Positions 35,725 to 42,696 of a DNA stretch of 64,000 nt are shown in pieces (within the stretch, counting starts at the first letter, position 1; every line of letters starts with the position of its first letter). The stretch is taken from the NCBI GenBank assembly GCA_029979505.1, contig JAPOHH010000004.1:1-64000 (forward strand), in the 5' to 3' direction. Origin of the DNA: a bacterium. GTDB taxonomy: Bacteria; Pseudomonadota; Gammaproteobacteria; GCA-002705445; GCA-002716945. The notes below the pieces were generated by a model that saw only the letters and a list, made by a program, of their open reading frames with translations, was not told the DNA's origin and ran no database searches. Made by a program: the position numbers and the translations under genes.

Positions 35725-36335
35725 TGTTTAAAATTAAACATTTTATCTATGTATTATTTCTCTCTGTGCTTATGGCGCAAGGCGCATATGCTCAGAAGTA
35801 CATTCAAATCTCTACAGAAAAACAACAAGAATCAAAAGATATAATCATTTATGAGTTCTTTTGGTATGGTTGCCCTCACTGTTATAATCTCGAACCTACG
35901 ATGGATAGAATTGAAGCGGACCTAGATAAAGATACGAAAATTGTAAAAGTACCTGTTGCACTAAGGGACAGTTGGCTTCCACATGCAAAACTTTATTATG
36001 CTTTAAAACAAATGGGAAAAATTGATGATATTCATAACTTAATTTTTGAGGAAATTCACATCGAAAATAATCGCTTAAGTAGTGAGCAGCAGATAGTAGA
36101 CTTCTTAAGCAAGTTTGATATAAATATAGATGAATTTAAACAGCTGTATAATAGCTTTGGAACTGAAGCGCGTGTAAAGAAATCTAGTAACCTTGCTAGA
36201 AAATATCAAATTAATTCAGTACCTACTATTATAGTGAATGGAAAATTCTTAACTAGTGGTTCATATGTCTCAAGTTATGATGAATTATACAGCGTTGTTA
36301 ATTTATTAGTTGAACGAGAAAGAAACAGTTTATAG
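35724..36335 (+). CDS. dsbA: Thiol:disulfide interchange protein DsbA
   Basis: Periplasmic oxidase that introduces disulfide bonds into exported proteins. The 203-residue precursor has a signal peptide (MFKIKHFIYVLFLSVLMAQG, cleavage near YA/Q at 23) and a thioredoxin fold with the active site CPHC at residues 50-53 (FWYGCPHCYNLEP). The cis-proline loop is NSVPTIIVNG near residue 170, where the residue before the proline is Val as in E. coli DsbA. It directly follows cytochrome c4 and precedes folD by 11 bp. DsbB is not in the window. Confidence 0.94.
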   Translation: MFKIKHFIYVLFLSVLMAQGAYAQKYIQISTEKQQESKDIIIYEFFWYGCPHCYNLEPTMDRIEADLDKDTKIVKVPVALRDSWLPHAKLYYALKQMGKIDDIHNLIFEEIHIENNRLSSEQQIVDFLSKFDINIDEFKQLYNSFGTEARVKKSSNLARKYQINSVPTIIVNGKFLTSGSYVSSYDELYSVVNLLVERERNSL

Positions 36336-36346
36336 GAGAGTAAAAA

Positions 36347-37201
36347 ATGACAGCAAAAATTATTAGCGGAAGAGAGACTGCAGAACACATACTTGAAAAG
36401 GAGCTTTCTAAAAAAGTAGAAGTTTTAAAAACTAAAAATATTATCCCTAATCTAGTTGTGATATTAGTTGGAGATATGAAAGCTTCTGCTAGTTATGTTA
36501 AGCAAAAAGAAAAATTCGCTGAAAAAGCTGGAATTAAATCTGAAGTAAGAAGATTTGAGTCAGATATAAGTGAGAAAGATATACTCTCTGAAATAGATAA
36601 AATAAATAATGATCCACTCATACATGGTGTAATTGTCCAATTACCATTACCTGATCATATTTCCGTTGCTAAAGTATTAAACAGTATTCATCCAAGTAAA
36701 GACGTTGATGGCTTCACTCCAAATAATGTTGGAAAGTTATTCCTTGGCGAAGACACACTGGTATCTTGTACACCAAAAGGAATTATGCAAATGTTAAGAA
36801 TTTCAGGAACAGACCTAAATGGTAAGAACGTAACAGTGATCGGAAGATCTAATATTGTAGGAAAGCCAGTTTCTATATTATGTCAATCGGAGAATGCGAC
36901 AGTAACTATGTGCCATTCACGTACTAAAGATTTAAATCATAAACTTTCTGATGCCGATGTAATTATCGTTGCTGTAGGTGTACCCAAGTTTATTTCAGGT
37001 GATCAAATACCTAATGGCGCAGTTGTAATAGATGTTGGTATTCATAATATAGACGGTAAACTTTGCGGTGATGTAGATTTTGATTCAGCCAAGGAAAAAG
37101 CCTCGGCTATAACACCGGTTCCGGGAGGAGTAGGACCAATGACAGTATGTGCCTTAATTGAAAATACTATCATTGCAGCTGAGAGAATACATAGCGCCTG
37201 A
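36347..37201 (+). CDS. folD: Bifunctional methylenetetrahydrofolate dehydrogenase/cyclohydrolase
   Basis: Interconverts 5,10-methylene-, methenyl- and 10-formyl-tetrahydrofolate. The 284-residue protein has a GGAG ribosome-binding site, the catalytic tyrosine/lysine segment SASYVKQKEKFAEKAGI (about 47-63), VQLPLPDH (about 100-107) with DVDGF following, the NADP-binding segment VIGRSNIVGKPVSILC (about 165-180) and the signature TPVPGGVGPMT. It supplies one-carbon units to thyA and purine synthesis and could exchange carbon with the sgaA module through glycine/serine. Its last nine bases overlap the 3' end of a tRNA-Arg gene on the other strand. Confidence 0.97.
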   Translation: MTAKIISGRETAEHILEKELSKKVEVLKTKNIIPNLVVILVGDMKASASYVKQKEKFAEKAGIKSEVRRFESDISEKDILSEIDKINNDPLIHGVIVQLPLPDHISVAKVLNSIHPSKDVDGFTPNNVGKLFLGEDTLVSCTPKGIMQMLRISGTDLNGKNVTVIGRSNIVGKPVSILCQSENATVTMCHSRTKDLNHKLSDADVIIVAVGVPKFISGDQIPNGAVVIDVGIHNIDGKLCGDVDFDSAKEKASAITPVPGGVGPMTVCALIENTIIAAERIHSA

Positions 37202-37266
37202 GAAGATTCGAACTTCTGACCTTTAGCTTCGGAAGCTAACGCTCTATCCAACTGAGCTACAGACGC
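37193..37266 (-). tRNA. tRNA-Arg (CCG anticodon)
   Basis: Read on the minus strand, 74 bases fold into a full cloverleaf: acceptor GCGTCTG/CAGGCGC with one G-T pair, D stem GCTC/GAGC, anticodon stem TTAGC/GCTAA with loop TTCCGAA (anticodon CCG), and T arm AGAAG-TTCGAAT-CTTCT. The CCG anticodon reads the arginine codon CGG. The discriminator base reads as T, where Arg tRNAs usually have A or G, and CCA is not encoded. The 3' end overlaps the folD stop codon region by nine bases in antisense. Confidence 0.93.
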
Positions 37267-37331
37267 AAAAAAATATTCAAATAAGTTACTTTTCAAGTAT
37301 AATCTACTGGAAATAAAAATTGAGGGAAAAT

Positions 37332-37811
37332 ATGAGCGGTACAACATCAGATAAAGAATTCTATAAAATATTTAGTTATGTAAGTTTATTCATCATTGCT
37401 CTAGCTATAATCATAGCTATTCTATCTAATGTTTTTGCTTCATCTGTCGAAAATGATAACTATAATAAAGTTAAGGAAAAAGCTATCCAAGAACGCTTAG
37501 CATCACCGGAAAAAATAAATTTAGCAAGTAACCCTACATTTAAGTCTGAGGTAATAGAAGTTTCTTCAGCTAAATCTGGCAAGGATATTTATAATTCAGT
37601 ATGTATGTCATGTCATATGAGTGGTGCTGCAGGTGCACCTATAACTGGAAAAGCCGACCAGTGGTCTGAAAGATTAGCAAAAGGAAATGATACTTTATAC
37701 AGCAATGCGATTAATGGAATAGGTGTGATGCCTGCTAAAGGTGGACTGATGTCACTTACTGATGATGAGGTAAAGTCTGCTGTTGATTATATGCTTGAAC
37801 AATCAAACTAG
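37332..37811 (+). CDS. Cytochrome c5 family monoheme protein (membrane-anchored)
   Basis: I start at the ATG at 37332, preceded by GAGGG; a TTG-initiated form begins 12 bases earlier. The 159-residue protein has an uncleaved-looking N-terminal membrane anchor (FSYVSLFIIALAIIIAILSNVF, about 14-35). A linker follows, then one c-type heme domain with CMSCH at 91-95 and a likely Met ligand in GVMPAKGG. The GAAGAPITGKADQW segment is typical of cytochrome c5 (CycB). It probably passes electrons between the bc1 complex and oxidases. It converges on ubiK with a 1 bp gap. Confidence 0.88.
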   Translation: MSGTTSDKEFYKIFSYVSLFIIALAIIIAILSNVFASSVENDNYNKVKEKAIQERLASPEKINLASNPTFKSEVIEVSSAKSGKDIYNSVCMSCHMSGAAGAPITGKADQWSERLAKGNDTLYSNAINGIGVMPAKGGLMSLTDDEVKSAVDYMLEQSN

Positions 37812-37812
37812 T

Positions 37813-38037
37813 TCATTTATTTAACTTCTCTTCTAATTCTTCCAATTTTTTTCGTGTTTTAAGGAGAACCTCTTTTTGGATATCAAATTCCTCTCGTGTC
37901 ACTACTTCGATTCTTCTGAGATAATCGTTTAAAAGAATTTTAAGATTATCCTTCAGGTCATCTTTTACAGCCTCTGCATTTTTGGGAATTATACTAAGGA
38001 TACCATCAACCAATTCTTTAAATTTATTATTTTTCAT
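37813..38037 (-). CDS. ubiK: Ubiquinone biosynthesis accessory factor UbiK (YqiC/BMFP family)
   Basis: Start chosen at the ATG at 38035-38037 because AGGAG lies 8-12 bases upstream and the resulting 74-residue protein (MKNNKFKELVDGILSIIP...) matches the family. It has an amphipathic N-terminal helix and a C-terminal coiled coil (VVTREEFDIQKEVLLKTRKK then LEELEEKL), the BMFP pattern. UbiK binds UbiJ and is needed for efficient aerobic ubiquinone synthesis. Its position upstream of and divergent from the glnK-amtB locus is the same as in pseudomonads. The upstream region shared with that locus carries the NtrC-like site. Confidence 0.9.
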   Translation of the reverse strand: MKNNKFKELVDGILSIIPKNAEAVKDDLKDNLKILLNDYLRRIEVVTREEFDIQKEVLLKTRKKLEELEEKLNK

Positions 38038-38052
38038 TTTGCACTCCTTTGA

Positions 38053-38069
38053 TGCACATTTTTTGTGCA
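38053..38069. promoter_or_regulatory. NtrC-like enhancer dyad
   Basis: TGCAC at 38053-38057 and GTGCA at 38065-38069 form a perfect inverted repeat with seven bases between the half sites, the spacing of the NtrC consensus (TGCACN7GTGCA, as in the glnA enhancer). It lies about 135 bases upstream of the sigma-54 promoter, a normal enhancer distance, and only 15 bases upstream of the ubiK start codon. Function is inferred. Confidence 0.65.
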
Positions 38070-38203
38070 AGATTTAGATCCTATACTCATTATAAAGAAA
38101 TTTACGAATGTTTACTTTACTACTTGTATTATTAATATATCATACACCCAATATTATTAGGGAAACACTCATATTTTTATATGTAAATAATAATATTAAC
38201 AGT

Positions 38204-38219
38204 TGGCACAGTTTATGCA
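38204..38219 (+). promoter_or_regulatory. Sigma-54 (RpoN) promoter of the barrel-glnK-amtB operon
   Basis: TGGCAC at 38204-38209, five bases, then ATGCA at 38215-38219. The invariant GG (38205-38206) and GC (38217-38218) are separated by exactly ten bases, and only the first T of the -12 TTGCA element differs. The predicted start near 38230 gives an approximately 80-base leader before the barrel gene. No competing sigma-70 boxes of similar quality are seen here. Confidence 0.8.
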
Positions 38220-38312
38220 TATCTACTATTGATAGCTTTACTATTTGTCATTGATAAATGTCGACTATCACAAAATAACTAAATATAACCATTTTACGAA
38301 AGGGAGATATAA

Positions 38313-38996
38313 ATGAAAAAATTAATTAAATCATCTCTATCTGTTGCACTAGCGACATTGATGTCAATTTCAATGTTTGCACAAGCTGGTGAAGCAGTTG
38401 CAGATGATCACAGTAGCGCAGTAAGCTATAACATAGGTTACATGTCTGAATACTGGTACAGAGGATACTACATGTCAGAATCATCAGTAAGTTTTGGTGC
38501 TGATGTTGAAATGGGTAATTTCTATGTTGGTACTTGGTGGGCCGATGTTGATAAAGGTGTAGAATATGATATCTATGGTGGATATAATTTCTCACTAATG
38601 GGCATTCCAATGTATGCTGGATTTACTGGATATTACTATTCAGATAATTTTGATAGTGATTACCAAGAGATTAACATAGGTGCTGATATGGGCTTTATGT
38701 CTATTGATGCTGCTGTTGATGGTGAGTATCAACTTGATGCTGGTGATCAAGGTTATCAACACTATACAATTACTGTTCCACTATCTTTTGTTGGTTTACC
38801 TATTGATTACCAATATCAAACATGGACCGGTGAGGCAATTACAGGACATAACCACGAACTCCATTATGGAATGACAGTAAGCGGAGTTGATGTTGGACTT
38901 ATGGTTGGAAGAAACATAGATACAAGTCATGCTGCCGGCCTAACGGACAATGATGATTCAACATATGCAAACTTTACTTTAGGGTATAGTTTCTAA
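38313..38996 (+). CDS. Outer-membrane beta-barrel protein, Gcw_chp (TIGR02001/TorF-like) family
   Basis: A 227-residue exported protein. GAAAGGGAGA precedes the ATG. Residues 1-25 are a Sec signal peptide (cleavage after FAQA). The mature part is alternating aromatic beta strands starting AVSYNIGYMSEYWYRGYYMSESS, which is the family signature, and ends in phenylalanine (YANFTLGYSF), as expected for BAM-assembled barrels. The domain has no established activity. Family members are repeatedly found next to glnK-amtB in marine Gammaproteobacteria as far as I recall. Here it is the first gene behind a sigma-54 promoter and 39 bp before glnK, implying nitrogen control and a possible role in uptake of ammonium or small nitrogenous solutes across the outer membrane. 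Confidence 0.82.
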   Translation: MKKLIKSSLSVALATLMSISMFAQAGEAVADDHSSAVSYNIGYMSEYWYRGYYMSESSVSFGADVEMGNFYVGTWWADVDKGVEYDIYGGYNFSLMGIPMYAGFTGYYYSDNFDSDYQEINIGADMGFMSIDAAVDGEYQLDAGDQGYQHYTITVPLSFVGLPIDYQYQTWTGEAITGHNHELHYGMTVSGVDVGLMVGRNIDTSHAAGLTDNDDSTYANFTLGYSF

Positions 38997-39035
38997 ATAA
39001 TTTAGTTTATAATTTGTGATAGGAGACATTTAACA

Positions 39036-39374
39036 ATGAAATTAGTAATAGCAATTATCAAACCATTTAAATTAGATGAGGTAAGAGAAGCTCTATCAGG
39101 AATAGGGGTTACTGGAATTACCGCAACTGAAGTAAAAGGGTTTGGAAGGCAAAAGGGCCATACGGAACTTTATAGAGGTGCTGAATATGTGGTTGATTTT
39201 CTACCGAAAATTAAGCTTGAAATTGCTGTTAATGATAACCTTGTTGATCAAACAATCGAGACTATCTTGTCATCTGCCAGTACAAGTAAAATTGGCGATG
39301 GAAAGATTTTTGTTCTTGATATTCAAGAAGCAATACGTGTTCGTACCGGAGAAAAAGGTCCAGAAGCTCTTTAA
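39036..39374 (+). CDS. glnK: Nitrogen regulatory PII protein GlnK
   Basis: A 112-residue PII signalling protein. The T-loop carries Tyr51, the site of uridylylation, in [18 protein letters not shown], and the C-terminal signature region is present ([20 protein letters not shown], then [10 protein letters not shown]). GlnK senses ATP/ADP, 2-oxoglutarate and glutamine status and blocks AmtB when nitrogen is plentiful. A GGAGA ribosome-binding site precedes the ATG. It lies 27 bp before amtB; linkage to amtB identifies it as GlnK rather than GlnB. Confidence 0.96.
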   Translation: MKLVIAIIKPFKLDEVREALSGIGVTGITATEVKGFGRQKGHTELYRGAEYVVDFLPKIKLEIAVNDNLVDQTIETILSSASTSKIGDGKIFVLDIQEAIRVRTGEKGPEAL

Positions 39375-39401
39375 TTAAACTTTTTTAATTAGGAGATTGC
39401 A

Positions 39402-40679
39402 ATGGAAGCTTTAGAAGGTAAAGTAATTGAACTTGCTTATGCTTTAGATACATTCTATTTTCTAGTCATGGGAGCCTTTGTCATGTGGATGGCTGCAGGT
39501 TTCACCATGTTAGAATCCGGTCTTGTCAGAGCAAAAAATACAGCTGAAATTCTTACAAAAAATATTTCGTTATATTCAATATCGGTAATCATGTATATGA
39601 TTGTGGGATATAATTTAATGTATCCAGGTGGAGGCACAGGTGTTATTCCTGAGCTATCATTTTTTCTAGGTGCAGACAATACAGCTGAGGCTGTGATCGC
39701 GAGTGGTGGAGATGTTTATTACTCATCAATATCGGATCATTTCTTTCAGGTAGTATTCGTAGCAACAGCCTGTTCAATTATATCAGGCGCAGTAGCGGAA
39801 AGAATGAAACTATGGCCATTTCTACTTTTTTGTGTAGTAATGACAAGTGTTATTTACCCGGTTCAAGGTTACTGGAAATGGGGTGGCGGGTTCTTAGATG
39901 AAGCTGGCTTCTCTGATTTTGCTGGATCTGGTGTCGTACATTTATGCGGTGCAGTTGCAGCTTTAGCTGGTGTACTTGTACTAGGTTCTAGAAAAGGTAA
40001 ATACACAGATGGTAAAGTAAACGCTATGCCAGGTGCTAACCTGCCACTTGCTACTCTTGGAACATTTATTTTATGGTTAGGTTGGTTCGGGTTTAATGGC
40101 GGCTCTGAATTAATTATCTCTAATGTTGCAGAGGCTAATGCGGTATCTATGGTATTTGTTAATACCAACTTAGCAGCAGCTGGTGGCGTCATGGGAGCAT
40201 TATTACTATCCAAGGTAATGTTTGGTAAATCAGACCTGACAATGGCATTAAACGGTGCTATAGGCGGCTTAGTATCTATTACAGCTGAACCATTAGCTCC
40301 AACACCAGGACTTGCTTTAATCATAGGAGCAATTGGTGGATTATTAGTAGTAATGTCAATTGTTATGCTTGATAAAATGAGAATAGATGATCCTGTTGGC
40401 GCAATTTCTGCACATGGAACTTGTGGTATTTGGGGATTATTGGCCGTAACTCTTACTGGTGGATCTCTAGGAACTCAAATCTATGGCGCTTCAATGATTA
40501 TACTTTGGACATTTGTTACAAGTGTAATTGTTTGGTACGTCATAAAAATGTTCTTTGGTTTAAGAGTAACAGAAGAGGAAGAACAAGATGGTGTAGACAT
40601 ATCTGAGTGTGGATTAGAGGCATACCCAGAATTTAGTAAAGCTACAGGCATTAAACCTTCGGTTTACCCTGAGCAATAA
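39402..40679 (+). CDS. amtB: Ammonium transporter AmtB
   Basis: A 425-residue inner-membrane ammonium channel with eleven expected membrane segments. The pore twin histidines are visible in GSGVVHLCGAVAALAG (first) and GAISAHGTCGIWG (second). Other family motifs are FVMWMAAGFTMLESGLVRAKN near the start and WLGWFGFNGGSEL in the middle. There is no cleavable signal peptide of the E. coli kind before the first helix. AGGAGA precedes the ATG. It is the last gene of the operon and is followed by a strong hairpin terminator. GlnK from the adjacent gene is its expected regulator. Confidence 0.96.
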   Translation: MEALEGKVIELAYALDTFYFLVMGAFVMWMAAGFTMLESGLVRAKNTAEILTKNISLYSISVIMYMIVGYNLMYPGGGTGVIPELSFFLGADNTAEAVIASGGDVYYSSISDHFFQVVFVATACSIISGAVAERMKLWPFLLFCVVMTSVIYPVQGYWKWGGGFLDEAGFSDFAGSGVVHLCGAVAALAGVLVLGSRKGKYTDGKVNAMPGANLPLATLGTFILWLGWFGFNGGSELIISNVAEANAVSMVFVNTNLAAAGGVMGALLLSKVMFGKSDLTMALNGAIGGLVSITAEPLAPTPGLALIIGAIGGLLVVMSIVMLDKMRIDDPVGAISAHGTCGIWGLLAVTLTGGSLGTQIYGASMIILWTFVTSVIVWYVIKMFFGLRVTEEEEQDGVDISECGLEAYPEFSKATGIKPSVYPEQ

Positions 40680-40694
40680 TCATATATCCTAAGG

Positions 40695-40720
40695 GAGCGT
40701 AGCGATAGCTACGCTCTTTT
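40695..40720 (+). terminator. Rho-independent terminator of the amtB operon
   Basis: GAGCGTAGC (40695-40703), loop GATA, and GCTACGCTC (40708-40716) form a perfect 9-bp stem, followed by TTTT (717-720). It lies 16 bases after the amtB stop. The right arm overlaps the stop codon of the convergent speE gene. On the other strand no T-run follows the hairpin, so it mainly serves amtB. Confidence 0.9.
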
Positions 40721-41431
40721 AGCTTTCAAGAAACTCCATGTCCCAGTAGGATACAATGGCATTGGAAAGCTAGAAATAATGATATCTCTGAGACCAATAC
40801 TTTCATATTTTTCAACTAATGGCTTGATAACAGTTTTCATATCTTTTATTGGTGAACCTGATTGTTGAATTAAGACTCCATTTTTCTTAAGAGAATCATT
40901 ACATACTCTTATAAATTTTTTAGAAAATAAGACTTTTGCATCACCTACAGGATCGGTGGAATCAACAATTATAGAGTCGTATTTGATTTTATTATTCTTT
41001 AGAAAAATCATTCCATCATCAATAACCAGTTTGATTTTTTTTAACTGCTTTTTTGTGAGCTTAAAGTTTTCAGGGAAATATTTTTTTGAGATATTTACTA
41101 CTGTATTATCTATTTCAACAACTGTTACTTCTGTGATATTTTCTTTTCGTGCCAACATACTTGCAATACCATAATCTCCTCCACCTATAATCAGTATTTT
41201 CCTTGCATTTTTTGGTGTTAGACTAAGGGCTTCATTGTGATAAAAATCTTGGTTCTTTTGAGACAACATAAAACATCCATCGAGATATAGCACATTCCCA
41301 TACTTGTTTGTCTTTATGATTTCAATATTTTGATATTTACTTTGACATTGATATAAATATTTCTCATACTTTATACCAATTGATATGCCGCTTGCATCAT
41401 CATACTCATAATATATTTTTTTTATGCTCAT
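40709..41431 (-). CDS. speE: Spermidine synthase
   Basis: Transfers an aminopropyl group from decarboxylated S-adenosylmethionine to putrescine. The 240-residue protein has the DFYHNEAL motif (QxxDxxYHExLxH region) and the nucleotide-binding ILIIGGGDYGIASM (about 89-102). VVEIDNTV follows, as does the catalytic segment YDSIIVDSTDPVGDA (about 154-168). It is somewhat shorter than E. coli SpeE (288), mainly at the C-terminus. It is divergent from speD, which makes its co-substrate, with 49 bp between the two starts. Confidence 0.9.
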   Translation of the reverse strand: MSIKKIYYEYDDASGISIGIKYEKYLYQCQSKYQNIEIIKTNKYGNVLYLDGCFMLSQKNQDFYHNEALSLTPKNARKILIIGGGDYGIASMLARKENITEVTVVEIDNTVVNISKKYFPENFKLTKKQLKKIKLVIDDGMIFLKNNKIKYDSIIVDSTDPVGDAKVLFSKKFIRVCNDSLKKNGVLIQQSGSPIKDMKTVIKPLVEKYESIGLRDIIISSFPMPLYPTGTWSFLKAKRA

Positions 41432-41480
41432 TAACTTGTCATTTTTAAATTTATATTGATTATATTTAACTTTTTATATT

Positions 41481-41864
41481 ATGCAATTAGACCATAAACA
41501 TCTTGTTTTAAGAGCTGAAGTAAATGACTGCCCTGCCGAGGATTCTCTCCATGAAATACTTGATTGGATGAAAACCTTAATAAGAAAAATTGATATGAAA
41601 CTAATGCAGGGGCCTGCAATTAGTTATGTTGATCAACCTGGTAACCGCGGGACAACATGTATGGCATTAATAGAAACTAGTCATATTGTTATACATATAT
41701 GGGATGAACCTAATCCAGGATTAATACAATTGGATATCTACAGCTGTAAGGAATTTAATTTAGAGATTGTCATGAATCATATTAAAGAATATTTTAATGT
41801 TTTAAATATGCAGTATAAATTTCTTGATAGAACAACTGGTATGAAAATTATTGATGAGAGCTAA
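41481..41864 (+). CDS. speD: S-adenosylmethionine decarboxylase proenzyme (SpeD/SpeH-type)
   Basis: A 127-residue pyruvoyl enzyme precursor. The self-processing site resembles class 1B enzymes: Ser67 in IETSHIVIHIWDE would become the pyruvoyl group, with His72 and Cys89 as the conserved processing residues (IHIW and YSC). The residue before Ser is Thr rather than the usual Glu, and the segment between His72 and Cys89 is two residues longer than in Thermotoga. It provides the aminopropyl donor for the divergent speE. No Shine-Dalgarno sequence is seen before the ATG. The functional call is supported by the speE neighbour. Confidence 0.83.
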   Translation: MQLDHKHLVLRAEVNDCPAEDSLHEILDWMKTLIRKIDMKLMQGPAISYVDQPGNRGTTCMALIETSHIVIHIWDEPNPGLIQLDIYSCKEFNLEIVMNHIKEYFNVLNMQYKFLDRTTGMKIIDES

Positions 41865-41865
41865 A

Positions 41866-42696
41866 TTAAGATACTGCATTTGTATATTTTATCCTTGCGC
41901 TTATCATGTCTATTAGAAGACACATTTTTCTATACAAAACACCGTTCACTTTATAGTTTGCTTCAGATATAAAATCAACTCTATTAGCTGACAGTAATTC
42001 AGCACAAACCTTTTTTTGTTCTGCGCTATTTTTAGGATACACTGAAATAGCATGTCCATTCTGCTTTTTTATTAACGCCATACTTGGAACATCTGTGAGG
42101 CCGTCACCAATGTAAATCATATTTTCAAATGGTATAGGTCTAGCCTCTTCGGGCATATGACTATTAATTGACTCTGAAAGCCTCTCTTTTCCTTTATTTA
42201 TTCTAAAAAGGAATTGTGTCTTTGCTGTATCTGTAACTACTATTTTTGGAAAAGTAGCATTTCCATCATTATCAAAATAATATTGTGAACCAAAAATGTT
42301 TGTTAATTCTTTTCTTATAGCTATAGCATCTAATATTTCATGATGCCCAGCTGAAATCACATAATGTGAGATATTAATATTCTTATGATTAGTTTTTATA
42401 TATTTATTGATGTTTTTAAACCAATCTTTTACACCAGCAAAATATTTTATTTTATCTGCCATAGCAATAAACTCTTCTTTTGTAATCTTAATACCAATCT
42501 TTTCAGCATGACTAATTAGCTCTCTCATATATATCATCATAATTTCACCATCTGTTTTTTTTGCTTCAAGTAAAATCTTTGCCCAAAATTCTTTTGAATT
42601 AATTTTTAGTCTTGGAATTATTGTATATTCTTGCATTGTCTTAGGAGTTAATGTCCCATCAAAATCATAGACCAGTGCTATAGTATTCTGTTTCAT
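41866..42696 (-). CDS. HAD superfamily phosphatase (type IB, phosphoserine phosphatase-like)
   Basis: A 276-residue protein with HAD motif I VYDFDGTLTPK (nucleophile Asp11, acid/base Asp13), a helical cap (about 35-100), motif II in YVISAGHHEI (about 113-122), and motif III/IV in MIYIGDGLTDVPSM (about 205-220). This HAD-IB layout is shared by phosphoserine phosphatase and other small-molecule phosphatases; substrate is not identifiable. It overlaps the argS stop/start region by 1 bp and is convergent with speD (1 bp gap). Confidence 0.8.
   Translation of the reverse strand: MKQNTIALVYDFDGTLTPKTMQEYTIIPRLKINSKEFWAKILLEAKKTDGEIMMIYMRELISHAEKIGIKITKEEFIAMADKIKYFAGVKDWFKNINKYIKTNHKNINISHYVISAGHHEILDAIAIRKELTNIFGSQYYFDNDGNATFPKIVVTDTAKTQFLFRINKGKERLSESINSHMPEEARPIPFENMIYIGDGLTDVPSMALIKKQNGHAISVYPKNSAEQKKVCAELLSANRVDFISEANYKVNGVLYRKMCLLIDMISARIKYTNAVS

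Noticed and set aside
37042..37347. Reading frame with VAQLDRALAS-type peptide on the minus strand
   Set aside because: This is the translation of the tRNA-Arg gene and flanks, a well-known false ORF pattern.
39869..40324. 151-codon frame antisense to amtB
   Set aside because: Pro/Ala-rich peptide expected from reading the reverse of Gly/Ala-rich membrane helices; no start signal or family match.
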